A stretch of 53,134 bases of DNA from Candidatus Binataceae bacterium (GTDB taxonomy: Bacteria > Desulfobacterota > Binatia > Binatales > Binataceae): contig DATGHL010000049.1 of NCBI GenBank assembly GCA_035308025.1, positions 1 through 53,134 of the forward strand. Reading direction: 5' to 3'. Below the pieces are notes generated by a model that was given only the letters and a program-made list of their open reading frames with translations, did not search any database and was not told the DNA's origin. Positions 7,313-15,143 of the stretch are shown piece by piece. Every line of letters begins with the position of its first letter. The first letter of the stretch is position 1. A program made the position numbers and the translations under genes.

Positions 7313-7915
7313 GTGCTGAATGATCAGCAGATCGAGCGCTACAGCCGTCAGATCATCGCGATTGGCGGGATCGCGCAGGAACGCCTGCTCGCAGCCCGCA
7401 TCACGATCGCCGGGGAAACGGCAGACGTCGAGCCGGTGCTCGACTACCTCGTCGGCGCGGGCGTTGGGCGGATAAATCTCTGCGTGATCGACGAGACGCA
7501 AAATGGCGCACGACTCGTCGCGCGTGCGCGCGAGCTCAACGCCGACATTGTAATCGAGGCCGCGGGCCCGATCGATGAATTGTCACGCGCTTCTTTGCTG
7601 ATTCTCGCCGGAAGCGCCGCGGCGCTGGCGCAGGCCGCAAACTTGTGCGTCAAGCATGAGCGATCGCCGACGGTCTTCGCGCGGCTCGACCGGCCTGCGA
7701 GAGTCGTGACGATCGCGGCTCTGCCGTCGTATCCTGCATGCGTCGCAGCGAAGCTCTTCGCGCCGCTTTCGCGTCGCAGCGCAGCCGCCGGGATAGTCGC
7801 GATGGTCGCTGCAACCGAAGCCCTCAAATTGCTGTTCACGGATCCGTCAGAGCTGCATTCGTCGATTATCGAGTTTGCGAGCTACGAGAACCCGCTTCGC
7901 TCAGCAGCCCACTGA
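7313..7915 (+). CDS. Degenerate E1-like (ThiF/MoeB/HesA) protein lacking the ATP motif
   Basis: The N-terminus (DQQIERYSRQIIAIGGIAQERLLAARITIAG) is the standard MoeB/ThiF opening. Where active enzymes carry GxGGLG, this protein reads AGETADVEPVLDYLVGAGVG, so the nucleotide loop is lost. The DATDN motif is also absent, and the whole is 200 residues rather than about 240-260. A late PSYPACVAAK and GIVAMVAATEALKLL preserve the region that in relatives holds the zinc cysteines and dimer helix. Only the GTG at 7313 opens this frame. It probably cannot adenylate a carrier; a partner or scaffold role for the intact E1-like protein at 3342, analogous to heterodimeric E1 enzymes, is possible. Confidence 0.7.
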   Translation: MLNDQQIERYSRQIIAIGGIAQERLLAARITIAGETADVEPVLDYLVGAGVGRINLCVIDETQNGARLVARARELNADIVIEAAGPIDELSRASLLILAGSAAALAQAANLCVKHERSPTVFARLDRPARVVTIAALPSYPACVAAKLFAPLSRRSAAAGIVAMVAATEALKLLFTDPSELHSSIIEFASYENPLRSAAH

Positions 7916-7945
7916 AAGGCGCGCTGTGGATAGCGACCTGCGAGC

Positions 7946-8662
7946 ATGAGTGCCTGGCTGTTTGACTTCGACAATACTCTCGTCGCGCTCGAGTCGGCGG
8001 TCGATTGGGCGGCGAGCCGAATCGAGCTTGAACAGTATCTGCGTCGTGAGGGCGTCGGCGACGCGATTTTCGCCGAAATTCCGCGCGGCAACCTTCCGCT
8101 CTATGAAGCGCTGCGCGCGCGCCTAATGGATGGTGCGGGCGAGGCTGCCGAGCGCGAAGCACTCGGCAGCCTCGCCCGCAAGGATACCGAGGCGTTATTG
8201 CGCTCCGCCTCCGCCATCATCGAGGCCTACGAATTGCGCGGGATTGAGCGGGCGCAGACGCTGCCCGGCGCGACGGCGTTGTTGCGCGCCCTCAAGGCGC
8301 GCAACAACGCCGTCGCGATCGTAACCTCGAACTCCGCGCGGACGATCGAGCGCTGGCTCGCTCTCCAGCATCCGCGGCTCCATCTCGACGCGATCGTCGG
8401 CCGTGATGCGATGTTGCCGCTCAAGCCCGCGCCCGACTCTATCGGGCGCGCGCTCGAGCTTTGCCGGACTGCTCCGGACGACGCGTTTTTTGTCGGCGAC
8501 TCGGAAGCGGACGCGGGCGCCGCCGGTGCCGCCCGCGTCCGCTTCTATGGTATCGCCGCTAGGCCCTTGCAGCGCACTCGCCTCATCGGCGTCGGCGCCC
8601 TCGCAGTCTTCGACTCTCCCGCCGAACTCAAGAATTCATTGATATTTACGGGTGCTACCTGA
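7946..8662 (+). CDS. HAD-family hydrolase (phosphatase type)
   Basis: The 238-residue protein shows the HAD motifs: DFDNTLVAL (nucleophile and general-acid Asp, residues 8-16), VTSNSARTIE (motif II), LPLKPAPDS (motif III Lys) and FVGDSEADAGAA (motif IV). A helical cap lies between residues 20 and 95. Phosphoglycolate-phosphatase-like enzymes share this layout, but the substrate is unknown. It begins 30 bases after the degenerate E1-like gene and may be the last member of the riboswitch operon. It is remarkable for three long perfect inverted repeats inside its reading frame (listed separately), which encode cap and core segments without breaking the frame. Confidence 0.88.
   Translation: MSAWLFDFDNTLVALESAVDWAASRIELEQYLRREGVGDAIFAEIPRGNLPLYEALRARLMDGAGEAAEREALGSLARKDTEALLRSASAIIEAYELRGIERAQTLPGATALLRALKARNNAVAIVTSNSARTIERWLALQHPRLHLDAIVGRDAMLPLKPAPDSIGRALELCRTAPDDAFFVGDSEADAGAAGAARVRFYGIAARPLQRTRLIGVGALAVFDSPAELKNSLIFTGAT
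8134..8180. repeat. 19-bp perfect inverted repeat in the HAD gene (A)
   Basis: The arms at 8134-8152 and 8162-8180 are exact reverse complements around a 9-base loop. The left arm begins TGCGGGCGAGG. They encode cap-domain residues around GAGEAAEREALGSLAR. Confidence 0.9.
8269..8317. repeat. 22-bp perfect inverted repeat in the HAD gene (B)
   Basis: The arms at 8269-8290 and 8296-8317 are exact reverse complements around the 5-base loop CTCAA. They encode the segment leading into motif II (ATALLRALKARNNAVAIV). The predicted RNA hairpin would be very stable. Confidence 0.9.
8504..8545. repeat. 16-bp perfect inverted repeat in the HAD gene (C)
   Basis: GAAGCGGACGCGGGCG (8504-8519) is repeated inverted at 8530-8545 around a 10-base loop. 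It spans motif IV (GDSEADAGAAGAARVRF). Confidence 0.9.
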
Positions 8663-8813
8663 ATCCGTATCTACTGAGGGCATCCATGATAAATCGAGTG
8701 CTTCAGTGGGGTCAGGAGATTTCTACTTGGCCTTTCTAGGACGCGACGGTAGGCTGTGTTGGCGCGTGTAACGGGTCTCCTTGGGTCTCAGTGAGCGCGA
8801 TTCGAGCCGGTAG

Positions 8814-8843
8814 TTGACTCGTCACGAATATATGACTTACATT
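8814..8843 (+). promoter_or_regulatory. Possible promoter for the TauE/SafE gene
   Basis: TTGACT (8814-8819) and TACATT (8838-8843) are separated by 18 bases, about 37 bases before the ATG at 8881. The 218-base gap before the gene is noticeably richer in A+T than its surroundings, and I see no other feature there except an 18-codon frame at 8687-8740 with a GAGGG ribosome-binding site. Confidence 0.35.
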
Positions 8844-8880
8844 ACTGTTTAACTCATCTATTGGATCGAGTTTCCTAATA

Positions 8881-9783
8881 ATGTTTCATCTGGATAGCGG
8901 GATTATCGTCCTGTTTTGCATCGCGCTCTTCGCCGCGACGGTCAACGGCGCTTTGGGCTATGGCTTTTCTTCACTGACGGTGCCCGTCGCGTTATTGTTC
9001 TTTTCGAATAGAGTTCTAAGCCCGGCGCTGGTTTTGATCGAGCTGGCAGTTAACGCTTGGGTCGTGATTCTGAATCGGGGAAGTCTGGCTGCAGTTCGCC
9101 GGCGCGCTATTCCGATTTTATTCGGCCTGATTCCGGGTGTACTGCTTGGTAGTTTTTTGCTGACCAACGTGAATTCGGGTTGGCTTAAGCTCTGGACCTA
9201 TGTCGTCATGCTGCCGCTGATCTTTTTGCAGGCGGCCGGATTCCGGCGGCCCATCAAGAAGGAACATATAGCTGGGTTTCCATTGGGAGTCGGTGTCGGG
9301 ACGCTCTATGCGACCACGACTATCTCCGGACCGCCGCTCGCTATGATGTTCAACAACCAAGGTATGGACAAAGAGGAATTTCGCGCCGCCCTTGGCACGG
9401 TGAGGGTCTTTGAAACCGCCTTCACGGCAGTTGTATATGCATTTTTGGGCCTGTTTCGCGCGAGCAGCATCCGGCTAGTCGTGCCGATCACACCGGCCGT
9501 GCTGTTGGGCCTCCCGCTCGGCACTTACCTCCTCAGATACATGCCGACCGAGACGTTTCGCCGCATCTGCATGAGTTTCGACGCCTGGATCGTCGGTTTC
9601 GGCCTGTCCCGAACGCTGATCGATCTAAAGCTGCTGGCGCCCGCTCAAGCCTATGGCGTCTGGGCGGCCGTCATTCTTTTCGATTTCTATCTCCTGTATC
9701 TCTTCTTCGTGGTCGGACGGTTGCGCCCAAAGGTCAATCAGCCGGCCTTGACCAGTCTGACCGAGGAAGAGGGTCTGGTCTGA
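8881..9783 (+). CDS. TauE/SafE-family membrane transporter (putative sulfite/organosulfonate exporter)
   Basis: A 300-residue integral membrane protein with about eight hydrophobic segments. The family signature, a glycine-rich opening, is seen in LFAATVNGALGYGFSSLTVPVALLFF. A second half-repeat follows at GVGVGTLYATTTISGPPLAMMFNNQGM. TauE/SafE proteins export sulfite, sulfoacetate or other anions. It stands directly before cysC and sat on the same strand, so export of sulfite or another sulfur oxyanion is a reasonable inference. Its base composition is less GC-rich than the operons on either side, which may indicate separate acquisition. Confidence 0.88.
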   Translation: MFHLDSGIIVLFCIALFAATVNGALGYGFSSLTVPVALLFFSNRVLSPALVLIELAVNAWVVILNRGSLAAVRRRAIPILFGLIPGVLLGSFLLTNVNSGWLKLWTYVVMLPLIFLQAAGFRRPIKKEHIAGFPLGVGVGTLYATTTISGPPLAMMFNNQGMDKEEFRAALGTVRVFETAFTAVVYAFLGLFRASSIRLVVPITPAVLLGLPLGTYLLRYMPTETFRRICMSFDAWIVGFGLSRTLIDLKLLAPAQAYGVWAAVILFDFYLLYLFFVVGRLRPKVNQPALTSLTEEEGLV

Positions 9784-9793
9784 AACCTAGTCT

Positions 9794-9818
9794 CGAGCAG
9801 ACAGTTTGCTACTGCTCG
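9794..9818 (+). terminator. Weak terminator-like hairpin after the TauE gene
   Basis: CGAGCAG (9794-9800) and CTGCTCG (9812-9818) form a 7-bp stem with an 11-base loop just after the stop at 9783. The following sequence has few T residues, so termination is uncertain. A possible promoter (TTGCTA 9806-9811, TATAAC 9827-9832, spacer 15) overlaps it and could serve cysC. Confidence 0.3.
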
Positions 9819-9876
9819 TTCTCCTATATAACTTGCACGACTTGATTACTAATCCATCAGGAAGGACTTTGCTTAG

Positions 9877-10422
9877 ATGAACGAAGGATTCACTCTGTGG
9901 TTTACCGGCCTCTCGGGATCGGGAAAATCCACGCTGGCCAATCTGGTGGCGGACGAGTTACGCAGCCGGGGTCATCGTGTCGAGGTCCTCGACGGCGACG
10001 AAGTGCGAACCAACCTCTCGAAAGGACTGGGCTTCTCGAAGGAAGATCGCGACACTAACATCCGGCGGATCGGTTATGTCTGCAAACTGCTCGCACGCAA
10101 CGGCGTGATCGCGATTTCGGCGGCGATCTCGCCGTATCGGGATGTGCGCGACGAAGTCCGCAAGATGCACGATAATTTCTTCGAGGTCTTCGTCGAGTGT
10201 TCGCTCGATAAGCTGGTCGAGCGCGACGTCAAAGGACTCTACAAAAAGGCGATCGCCGGCGAGATCAAAAATTTCACTGGAGTATCGGACCCATATGAGG
10301 CGCCGCTGAACGCCGAACTGGTCGTAAACAGCGGGTCCGAGACGCGCGAGCAGAGTCTGACGCGGCTCCTCGCGACGCTGGAACAGAAGAATTTTGTCAA
10401 CCGGGGCAAGGTGAACCGATGA
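9877..10422 (+). CDS. cysC: Adenylylsulfate (APS) kinase
   Basis: The 181-residue protein begins [19 protein letters not shown], with the P-loop GLSGSGKST at residues 11-19. The APS-binding motifs [23 protein letters not shown] and the lid [11 protein letters not shown] are intact, as is the [23 protein letters not shown] region. It phosphorylates APS to PAPS. AGGAAGG lies 13 bases before the ATG. Its stop overlaps the sat start by four bases (ATGA at 10419), so the two are translationally coupled. PAPS is also the sulfuryl donor for the sulfotransferase encoded at 50763. Confidence 0.96.
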   Translation: MNEGFTLWFTGLSGSGKSTLANLVADELRSRGHRVEVLDGDEVRTNLSKGLGFSKEDRDTNIRRIGYVCKLLARNGVIAISAAISPYRDVRDEVRKMHDNFFEVFVECSLDKLVERDVKGLYKKAIAGEIKNFTGVSDPYEAPLNAELVVNSGSETREQSLTRLLATLEQKNFVNRGKVNR

Positions 10423-11594
10423 GCGTCGCGCAGGATCCGATTAGCGCGCATGGCGGCGGCGAGCTGGTCGATCGCAAGGCGCCTACCGACGAACGCGCGG
10501 CGTTGCGCAAGCACGCCGAAGGACTCGCGAAGGTGACCCTGAGTGCACGCGACTTGGCGGATCTCGAGATGCTGGCGTCGGGCGCCTTCTCGCCCTTGAC
10601 CGGCTTCATGGGCGAGGCGGACTACGTCCGCAGTCGCGACGAGATGCGTTTGGCGTCGGGTACGCCGTGGTCGATTCCGATCACGCTAGGGGTCGAGGAG
10701 GCGGTCGCGCGCCCATTGAAAACAGGGCACGAAGTTGCGCTTACTAACGAGGGCGGTGCGCCAATCGCGATTCTGAAGCTCGCGGAAACCTACCAGGTCG
10801 ATCGCAAGCGCGAGGCGGAAGCGGTCTTCGGCACGGCCGAGGACGCTCATCCGGGCGCCAAGAACGTCACTTCGACGCCGCCGTGGTGCCTGGCAGGCGA
10901 GATCACGCTGCTCGACGAGATTCCCGGACGCACGTTTCTGGAATACCGGCTCGAGCCGCGAGAGACGCGCGCGCAGTTCCGCGCCAACGGCTGGCGCAAG
11001 ATTGTGGCCTTCCAAACCCGCAATCCGACTCATCGCGCCCATGAGTACATCCAGAAGGCCGCGCTCGAAATCTGCGACGGCCTGCTGCTCCATCCGCTGG
11101 TCGGCGAGACCAAGGGCGACGATGTGCCGGCGGCGATCCGGATGGAAACCTACAAGGTGCTGCTCGAACTCTACTATCCGAAGGGGCGGGCGATGCTCTC
11201 GGTGATGCCGGCGCATATGCGCTACGGCGGCCCGCGCGAGGCGATTCTGCACGCGATCATCCGGCGCAACTACGGCTGCACGCACTTCATCGTCGGCCGC
11301 GACCACGCTGGCGTCGGCACCTACTACGGCACGTACGATGCGCAGAAAATGTTCGAGCGTTTCACGCCCGCAGAGATGGGCATCACGCCGCTGATGTTCG
11401 AGAATACGTTTTACTGCGCGAAGTGCCTCGGGATGGCATCATACAAGAGCTGTCCGCATAGCGACGCCGATCGCCTGCTGCTCTCGGGCACGAAAGTGCG
11501 CGAGATGCTGCGGGCCGGGCAGTCGCCGCCGGCGGAATACACCCGCCCGGAGATCGCGGCGATTCTGGCAAAGGCTATGCACGAAACCAAATAG
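10419..11594 (+). CDS. sat: Sulfate adenylyltransferase (ATP sulfurylase)
   Basis: A 391-residue homo-oligomeric type ATP sulfurylase: a PUA-like N-terminal domain ([17 protein letters not shown]), then the catalytic domain with the [12 protein letters not shown] motif (the QxRNPxHxxHE signature), the [13 protein letters not shown] loop, GRDHAGVG, and a C-terminal zinc-type CAKC...SCPH cluster found in many bacterial Sat proteins. It makes APS from sulfate and ATP. Coupled to cysC by an ATGA overlap. No reductase (cysH, aprAB) is in the window, so the fate of APS/PAPS lies elsewhere. Confidence 0.96.
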   Translation: MSVAQDPISAHGGGELVDRKAPTDERAALRKHAEGLAKVTLSARDLADLEMLASGAFSPLTGFMGEADYVRSRDEMRLASGTPWSIPITLGVEEAVARPLKTGHEVALTNEGGAPIAILKLAETYQVDRKREAEAVFGTAEDAHPGAKNVTSTPPWCLAGEITLLDEIPGRTFLEYRLEPRETRAQFRANGWRKIVAFQTRNPTHRAHEYIQKAALEICDGLLLHPLVGETKGDDVPAAIRMETYKVLLELYYPKGRAMLSVMPAHMRYGGPREAILHAIIRRNYGCTHFIVGRDHAGVGTYYGTYDAQKMFERFTPAEMGITPLMFENTFYCAKCLGMASYKSCPHSDADRLLLSGTKVREMLRAGQSPPAEYTRPEIAAILAKAMHETK

Positions 11595-11618
11595 CCGCGA
11601 CCGTCGCGGTCGATCGAA

Positions 11619-11660
11619 ACAACGCCGGCGATCCGCAAAGATCCCGGCGTTTAAGTTTTC
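11619..11660 (+). terminator. Probable intrinsic terminator after sat
   Basis: AACGCCGG (11621-11628) pairs with CCGGCGTT (11644-11651), with an inner GAT/ATC extension, followed by TAAGTTTT. It lies 27 bases after the sat stop. The T-run is interrupted, so efficiency is uncertain. From here to 11810 I see nothing else. Confidence 0.6.
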
Positions 11661-11810
11661 CGACCGATCTGCGCGACAGTAGCGCTAAGAGCATCTATTT
11701 TTAGCGGAAGTTCTTCGTCGAGGGGCGCGTTCACCAGGAGTCATGATGCAAGATCAACTGCCCCCTCAGTTAGCTGGTTTCACCATCAGCGCGACCAAGC
11801 CAACGCGCAG

Positions 11811-12480
11811 CTAACCTTGAAGGACTATGGCGAAGGCGACCCCTGAAATGTCAGCGTCATCACGGGTACGCGGCTCGGACCATTCAGGTGGCAAAAGGCA
11901 ATCATCACCCAGACAGTTTGTGGCGAGAAGTCGATTCTGAGCGCAACCGCGTGACGTCGGATCTATGGTAAGGCGCGCCCTCGGGTTGTGGCGGGCCAGC
12001 TGAAACTGCACGTAAGAAGCACCACGATCCGAGTGCAATTTTGGCGGGAGCACAAAATGGGCAGCCACTTTGCGACGCCCGCCCTCATCGTCTTCGAAGA
12101 CTTTCAGGTTGGTAAACGAGACTTGGCGCGCACCCCATTCCAGAGAGAGGCCGCCGTCCGGCAGCGTGCGAATTCGGTCGGCCCCATCGAAAGCAAGTCG
12201 AATCGTTGAAGGATCGCCACCCGGGTGCACGACGAAGGTGCACTCAACTCGCGACCCGCGCTGCGTTGCGGGTCGCGACCGTATTCTACGTCAATCCGCG
12301 GCCACGCATTGCTTACCAGTACCTTGCCGACTGTAAGAACGTTGGTGTGCCAGCGGCGGGGTCACGACCGATGAAGTAGTTGACGCGTCCTGCAAGTTGA
12401 TCTCGCCCTTCGACCACCGCGTTCGTAACAAGCGCTCCACATCGCAGCAATTTACCCTAAAAGTCTTGGCGGAGTCTCGT
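11811..12480 (-). pseudogene. Decayed DUF7948/SBBP beta-propeller-type surface protein
   Basis: Reading the minus strand, pieces of the DUF7948 domain appear in successive frames. VVEGRDQLAGRVNYFIGRDPA lies near 12415-12353 (compare the family's GRVNYFIGNDPA), followed by PTFLQSARYW and an in-frame stop. IDVEYGRDPQR is at 12295-12263. RVECTFVVHPGGDPS and the following STIRLAFDGADRI are in yet another frame from about 12249. The last frame stays open to 11811 (KVAAHFVLPPK, then ARLTIDP), but the expected YSTYLGG propeller repeats never follow. Intact relatives are long secreted proteins. Only this N-terminal domain remains, with at least two frame changes, so it is not functional. Confidence 0.72.
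12249..12278. repeat. 11-bp perfect inverted repeat that breaks the DUF7948 pseudogene
   Basis: TCGCGACCCGC (12249-12259) is repeated inverted at 12268-12278 with an 8-base loop. In the minus-strand reading it separates GRDPQR from RVECTF, which are contiguous in homologues; the extra 14 bases therefore look like an inserted inverted copy of adjacent sequence. Confidence 0.85.
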
Positions 12481-12540
12481 AGATTCGGCCGCACGGGCGC
12501 GAGGATGACATGGAGGGCGTCGCTCACCGCGCAAATAAGC

Positions 12541-12819
12541 TCACGCCGCAGCCGAGGTTGGCGGGAAGCGGTCTGTGCCGGGAGCGCCACGCGCTGGCTT
12601 GAACAGGAGGACCCAGGCGAGCGCCCAGACGCCGAAAACGAAACCGATAAGCGACCAGCGCGCAATCGAGCGCTCCCGGCGCGCCGCCACGATCGCCGTG
12701 ACCGGCGCGAGCGCAGCATCAAGGACGAGCGAAGTCGCGATCAGGTTGGCGGGGCTCTCGTGAAAGCGCGTCAGGACGAAACCCGACGTCACGGCAAGGA
12801 TCGTCGCCAGCAGGGTCAT
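12541..12819 (-). CDS. Small membrane protein, unknown function
   Basis: The 92-residue product has hydrophobic segments near residues 2-17, 27-44 and 55-72, with a basic loop (AARRERSIARW) between the last two. The arrangement IVAARRERSIARWSLIGFVFGVWALAWVLLFKP resembles small inner-membrane proteins in which a basic motif is followed by a WxxLGxxFG-like helix. It has no strong ribosome-binding site at the ATG (12819). The gene lies between the DUF7948 pseudogene and a divergent phasin-like gene. Function unknown; the reading frame could also be fortuitous. Confidence 0.5.
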   Translation of the reverse strand: MTLLATILAVTSGFVLTRFHESPANLIATSLVLDAALAPVTAIVAARRERSIARWSLIGFVFGVWALAWVLLFKPARGAPGTDRFPPTSAAA

Positions 12820-12853
12820 CGTTGGCGGGGCGCGCGGGGCTGGCTATAGTTGA

Positions 12854-13273
12854 ATGATGGCACGTCGGGAAATCGATGGTCTGATGGGCAAGCTACGCCA
12901 ACTCAGCGAAGATGGCGCGGCGAGCTTTTTCAGTGAAGTGATGGCGAGCGAGCGCTTGCGCAAGGGACTGGGACGGGCGGGCGAGCGCTTTCTCTCCAAC
13001 AAGCAGAGCTTCAACAGTAACGTCGAGAGCATTCTGGATTTCGTTAACGTCCCGTCCAAGCGCGATGTGCGTGAACTGAAATCCCGCCTCGACACGCTCA
13101 GCACGCAATTGGTTAACCTCAGCATGAAGGTTGATCGGATGATGGCGCAAGATGCCGGTCACGCCAAGACCAGTGCGGCCGCGATCGGCGACGCGGGGAA
13201 ATCCGCGCGGATTCGGAGCAGCGACGACAAGGCAGGCAAGAGCCGGAACAAGACGAAACGCAAGTCGAAGTAG
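12854..13273 (+). CDS. Phasin-like coiled-coil protein with lysine-rich tail
   Basis: A 139-residue protein, largely helical. The central segment VPSKRDVRELKSRLDTLSTQLVNLSMKVDRM resembles the PhaF/PhaI and PhaE-type helix (VPTRxDVxxLxxRLDxLxxxL) of polyhydroxyalkanoate granule-associated proteins. The C-terminus is strongly basic (KAGKSRNKTKRKSK), which in PhaF-type phasins binds DNA. No PHA synthase is in the window, so the granule link is an inference; an unrelated coiled-coil regulator is equally possible. ATG at 12854 or three bases later. Confidence 0.6.
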   Translation: MMARREIDGLMGKLRQLSEDGAASFFSEVMASERLRKGLGRAGERFLSNKQSFNSNVESILDFVNVPSKRDVRELKSRLDTLSTQLVNLSMKVDRMMAQDAGHAKTSAAAIGDAGKSARIRSSDDKAGKSRNKTKRKSK

Positions 13274-13374
13274 GCGGATTCTCGCTCTATTCTGAACACG
13301 GCTCGCAGACTCGTGATTTTGGCCGCGCGTCGTTGACTTCGCCGCCCCCGCGCTCGGCTGCGTTTCGCAAAGCC

Positions 13375-14010
13375 TCACTCGGCCTGGCGGCTGCCAAATA
13401 TCTGGCCAAGCTTGCGCGGAAGCTCATCGAGCGCTGCGATCCAGTGATGATGGGGCGCACGCTCGCCGAGCCCGACAAAATGCGTCCCAGCGGCGAGCGC
13501 TGCGATGCGATCAGTGTCGCTGTCGCCAACGTAAACCGCGCGCCCGGGCTTGACGCGGGCGCGTTCGAGACATAACGCGAGGATGTCGGGGGCCGGCTTG
13601 GGGCGCACCGGGTCGCGCGCGCTGGCGATCGCGTCAAAGAGCCCCTCCAGTCCGAGGTAATCGACAATCGCGGGAATCGTCGCGGAACGATTGGTCGCCA
13701 ACCCTAGCCTATAGCTACGCTTGAGGTCGAGCAAAATTTCGCGCAACCGCGGCGGTGGCCGTAGCAGCGTGAAGAACCGCGATGAATCCATCGTCCGTGC
13801 GATCTCGCGCATCCGTGCAACTTTGTCCTCAGCACCGGCAGCGCGGATCGCGAAGACCTGCGCCGCGGCCATAAAAACCCCCGCCTGCTCTTCGGCGGGA
13901 TTCATCGGCGGCTCGCCGATCGCCGCGAAGATCGCGTTGTAGTAGGCAGTATTGGATTCGGTCGAATCGAAGAGCACGCCGTCGGCGTCGAAGATCACAA
14001 GTTCAAGCAC
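13375..14010 (-). CDS. HAD-family hydrolase (phosphoglycolate-phosphatase-like)
   Basis: The 211-residue protein starts MLELVIFDADGVLFDS, holding HAD motif I (DADGV). Motif II is LATNRSAT, motif III RPKPAPD and motif IV YVGDSDTDRIAA. A C1-type helical cap occupies residues 18-85. The usual activity of this subgroup is hydrolysis of small phosphomonoesters; the substrate cannot be named. It is divergent from the quinone oxidoreductase gene, with about 120 bases between starts. Confidence 0.88.
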   Translation of the reverse strand: MLELVIFDADGVLFDSTESNTAYYNAIFAAIGEPPMNPAEEQAGVFMAAAQVFAIRAAGAEDKVARMREIARTMDSSRFFTLLRPPPRLREILLDLKRSYRLGLATNRSATIPAIVDYLGLEGLFDAIASARDPVRPKPAPDILALCLERARVKPGRAVYVGDSDTDRIAALAAGTHFVGLGERAPHHHWIAALDELPRKLGQIFGSRQAE

Positions 14011-14129
14011 GATGGAGACGCGGCGCTCGATGGCGTTGCGGATGGTGAAATGATAACCCCATTCTCAAGCGTGCGCGACGGCTTCAAAGCAGCCATGCAA
14101 CAGATTTTTCGCGCGATGGAGCAGCGATT

Positions 14130-15098
14130 ATGAAAGCGATTCAATTCAAAGAGGTTGGCGGTCCCGAGGTCATGCAACTCGTCGAAGTCGCTAAGCCCGA
14201 GGTGCGGCCGAACATGGTGCGGGTGCGCAATCATGCCGTCGGAATCAACTTCGCCGACAATTTCTTCCGTCAGGGCAATTATGTGATCAAGCCGAAGCTG
14301 CCTGACACGCCCGGGATGGAAGCGGCGGGCGTAATTGACGAAGTCGCGCCGGGCGTCGAGGGGCTCAAGCCCGGGATGCGCGTGGCTGGGATCGGGCTTA
14401 AGTGCTACGCGGAGTACTCGCTGTTCCACGCCAATCAGGTAATTCCACTCCCCGATTCGGTGAGCTTCGAGGAAGGCGCGGCGTTTCCGATTCAGACGCT
14501 TACTGCCTGGTTCATGCTCCACACCTGCCATCACCTAACGCCGGGGCAAACCGTGCTGGTGCATTCGGCGGCGGGCGGCGTCGGCGTGGTCGCGATGCAG
14601 ATCGCGAAGGCGGCCGGGGCGCGCGTAATCGGCACGGTCTCAAGCGACAGCAAGATCGCGATCGCGCGCCAGTACGGCGCCGACGAAGTGATCAACTATG
14701 AAACCCACGACCTCGCCGAAGAGGCGCTGCGCCTTACCGGCGGTAAGGGAATCGATCTGAATCTCGACGCCGTGGGCAAGCCGACCTTCGAGAAAGGGCT
14801 GAAATGCGCGGCGCCGTTCGGCCACGTCATCCTCTACGGACGCGCGGGCGGGCCGCCGGACAAGCTCGATCCGATGCGGCTGTTTGAGAAAGCCGTGAAG
14901 GTCAGCGGTTTCATCCTGTTCACGGCGTCATCGCAGCATCATTTGATGAAAGAGGGGACCGAGAGCTGCTTCAAGTTGATGCGCGAAGGCAAGCTCAAGA
15001 TGTTGATCGGAAAGAGTTATCCGTTGGGCGAGGCCGCCGAGGCTCATCGTTTTATGCAGTCGCGGCAGTCGGTCGGCAAGCTGGTCCTGACTCCATGA
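14130..15098 (+). CDS. NADPH:quinone oxidoreductase (zinc-independent MDR family)
   Basis: 322 residues of the medium-chain dehydrogenase fold: the N-terminal GroES-like domain (MKAIQFKEVGGPEVMQLVEV), the QOR motif NFADNFFRQGNY, then the Rossmann domain with VLVHSAAGGVGVVAMQIAKAAGARVIGT (the AxGGVG NADPH motif). Zinc-binding cysteine and histidine ligands of alcohol dehydrogenases are missing, as expected for quinone oxidoreductase/crotonyl-CoA-reductase-like members. It reduces quinones or enones with NADPH. A 45-base gap separates it from the following O-methyltransferase gene, so the two may be cotranscribed. Confidence 0.92.
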   Translation: MKAIQFKEVGGPEVMQLVEVAKPEVRPNMVRVRNHAVGINFADNFFRQGNYVIKPKLPDTPGMEAAGVIDEVAPGVEGLKPGMRVAGIGLKCYAEYSLFHANQVIPLPDSVSFEEGAAFPIQTLTAWFMLHTCHHLTPGQTVLVHSAAGGVGVVAMQIAKAAGARVIGTVSSDSKIAIARQYGADEVINYETHDLAEEALRLTGGKGIDLNLDAVGKPTFEKGLKCAAPFGHVILYGRAGGPPDKLDPMRLFEKAVKVSGFILFTASSQHHLMKEGTESCFKLMREGKLKMLIGKSYPLGEAAEAHRFMQSRQSVGKLVLTP

Positions 15099-15143
15099 TC
15101 TTGATTCAAACGCGCCCGCGGCGGTAAGTCTCGCAAGGGGCGC

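Noticed and set aside
12211..12230. GTG-started minus-strand frame from 12230 as a complete small gene
   Set aside because: Conserved DUF7948 residues continue upstream of the GTG in this frame (RVECTFV) and then in other frames, so it is a piece of a pseudogene.
12397..12849. 150-codon plus-strand frame before the phasin-like gene
   Set aside because: Arg/Glu-rich with no motif; it overlaps the better small membrane protein on the other strand and the DUF7948 remnants.
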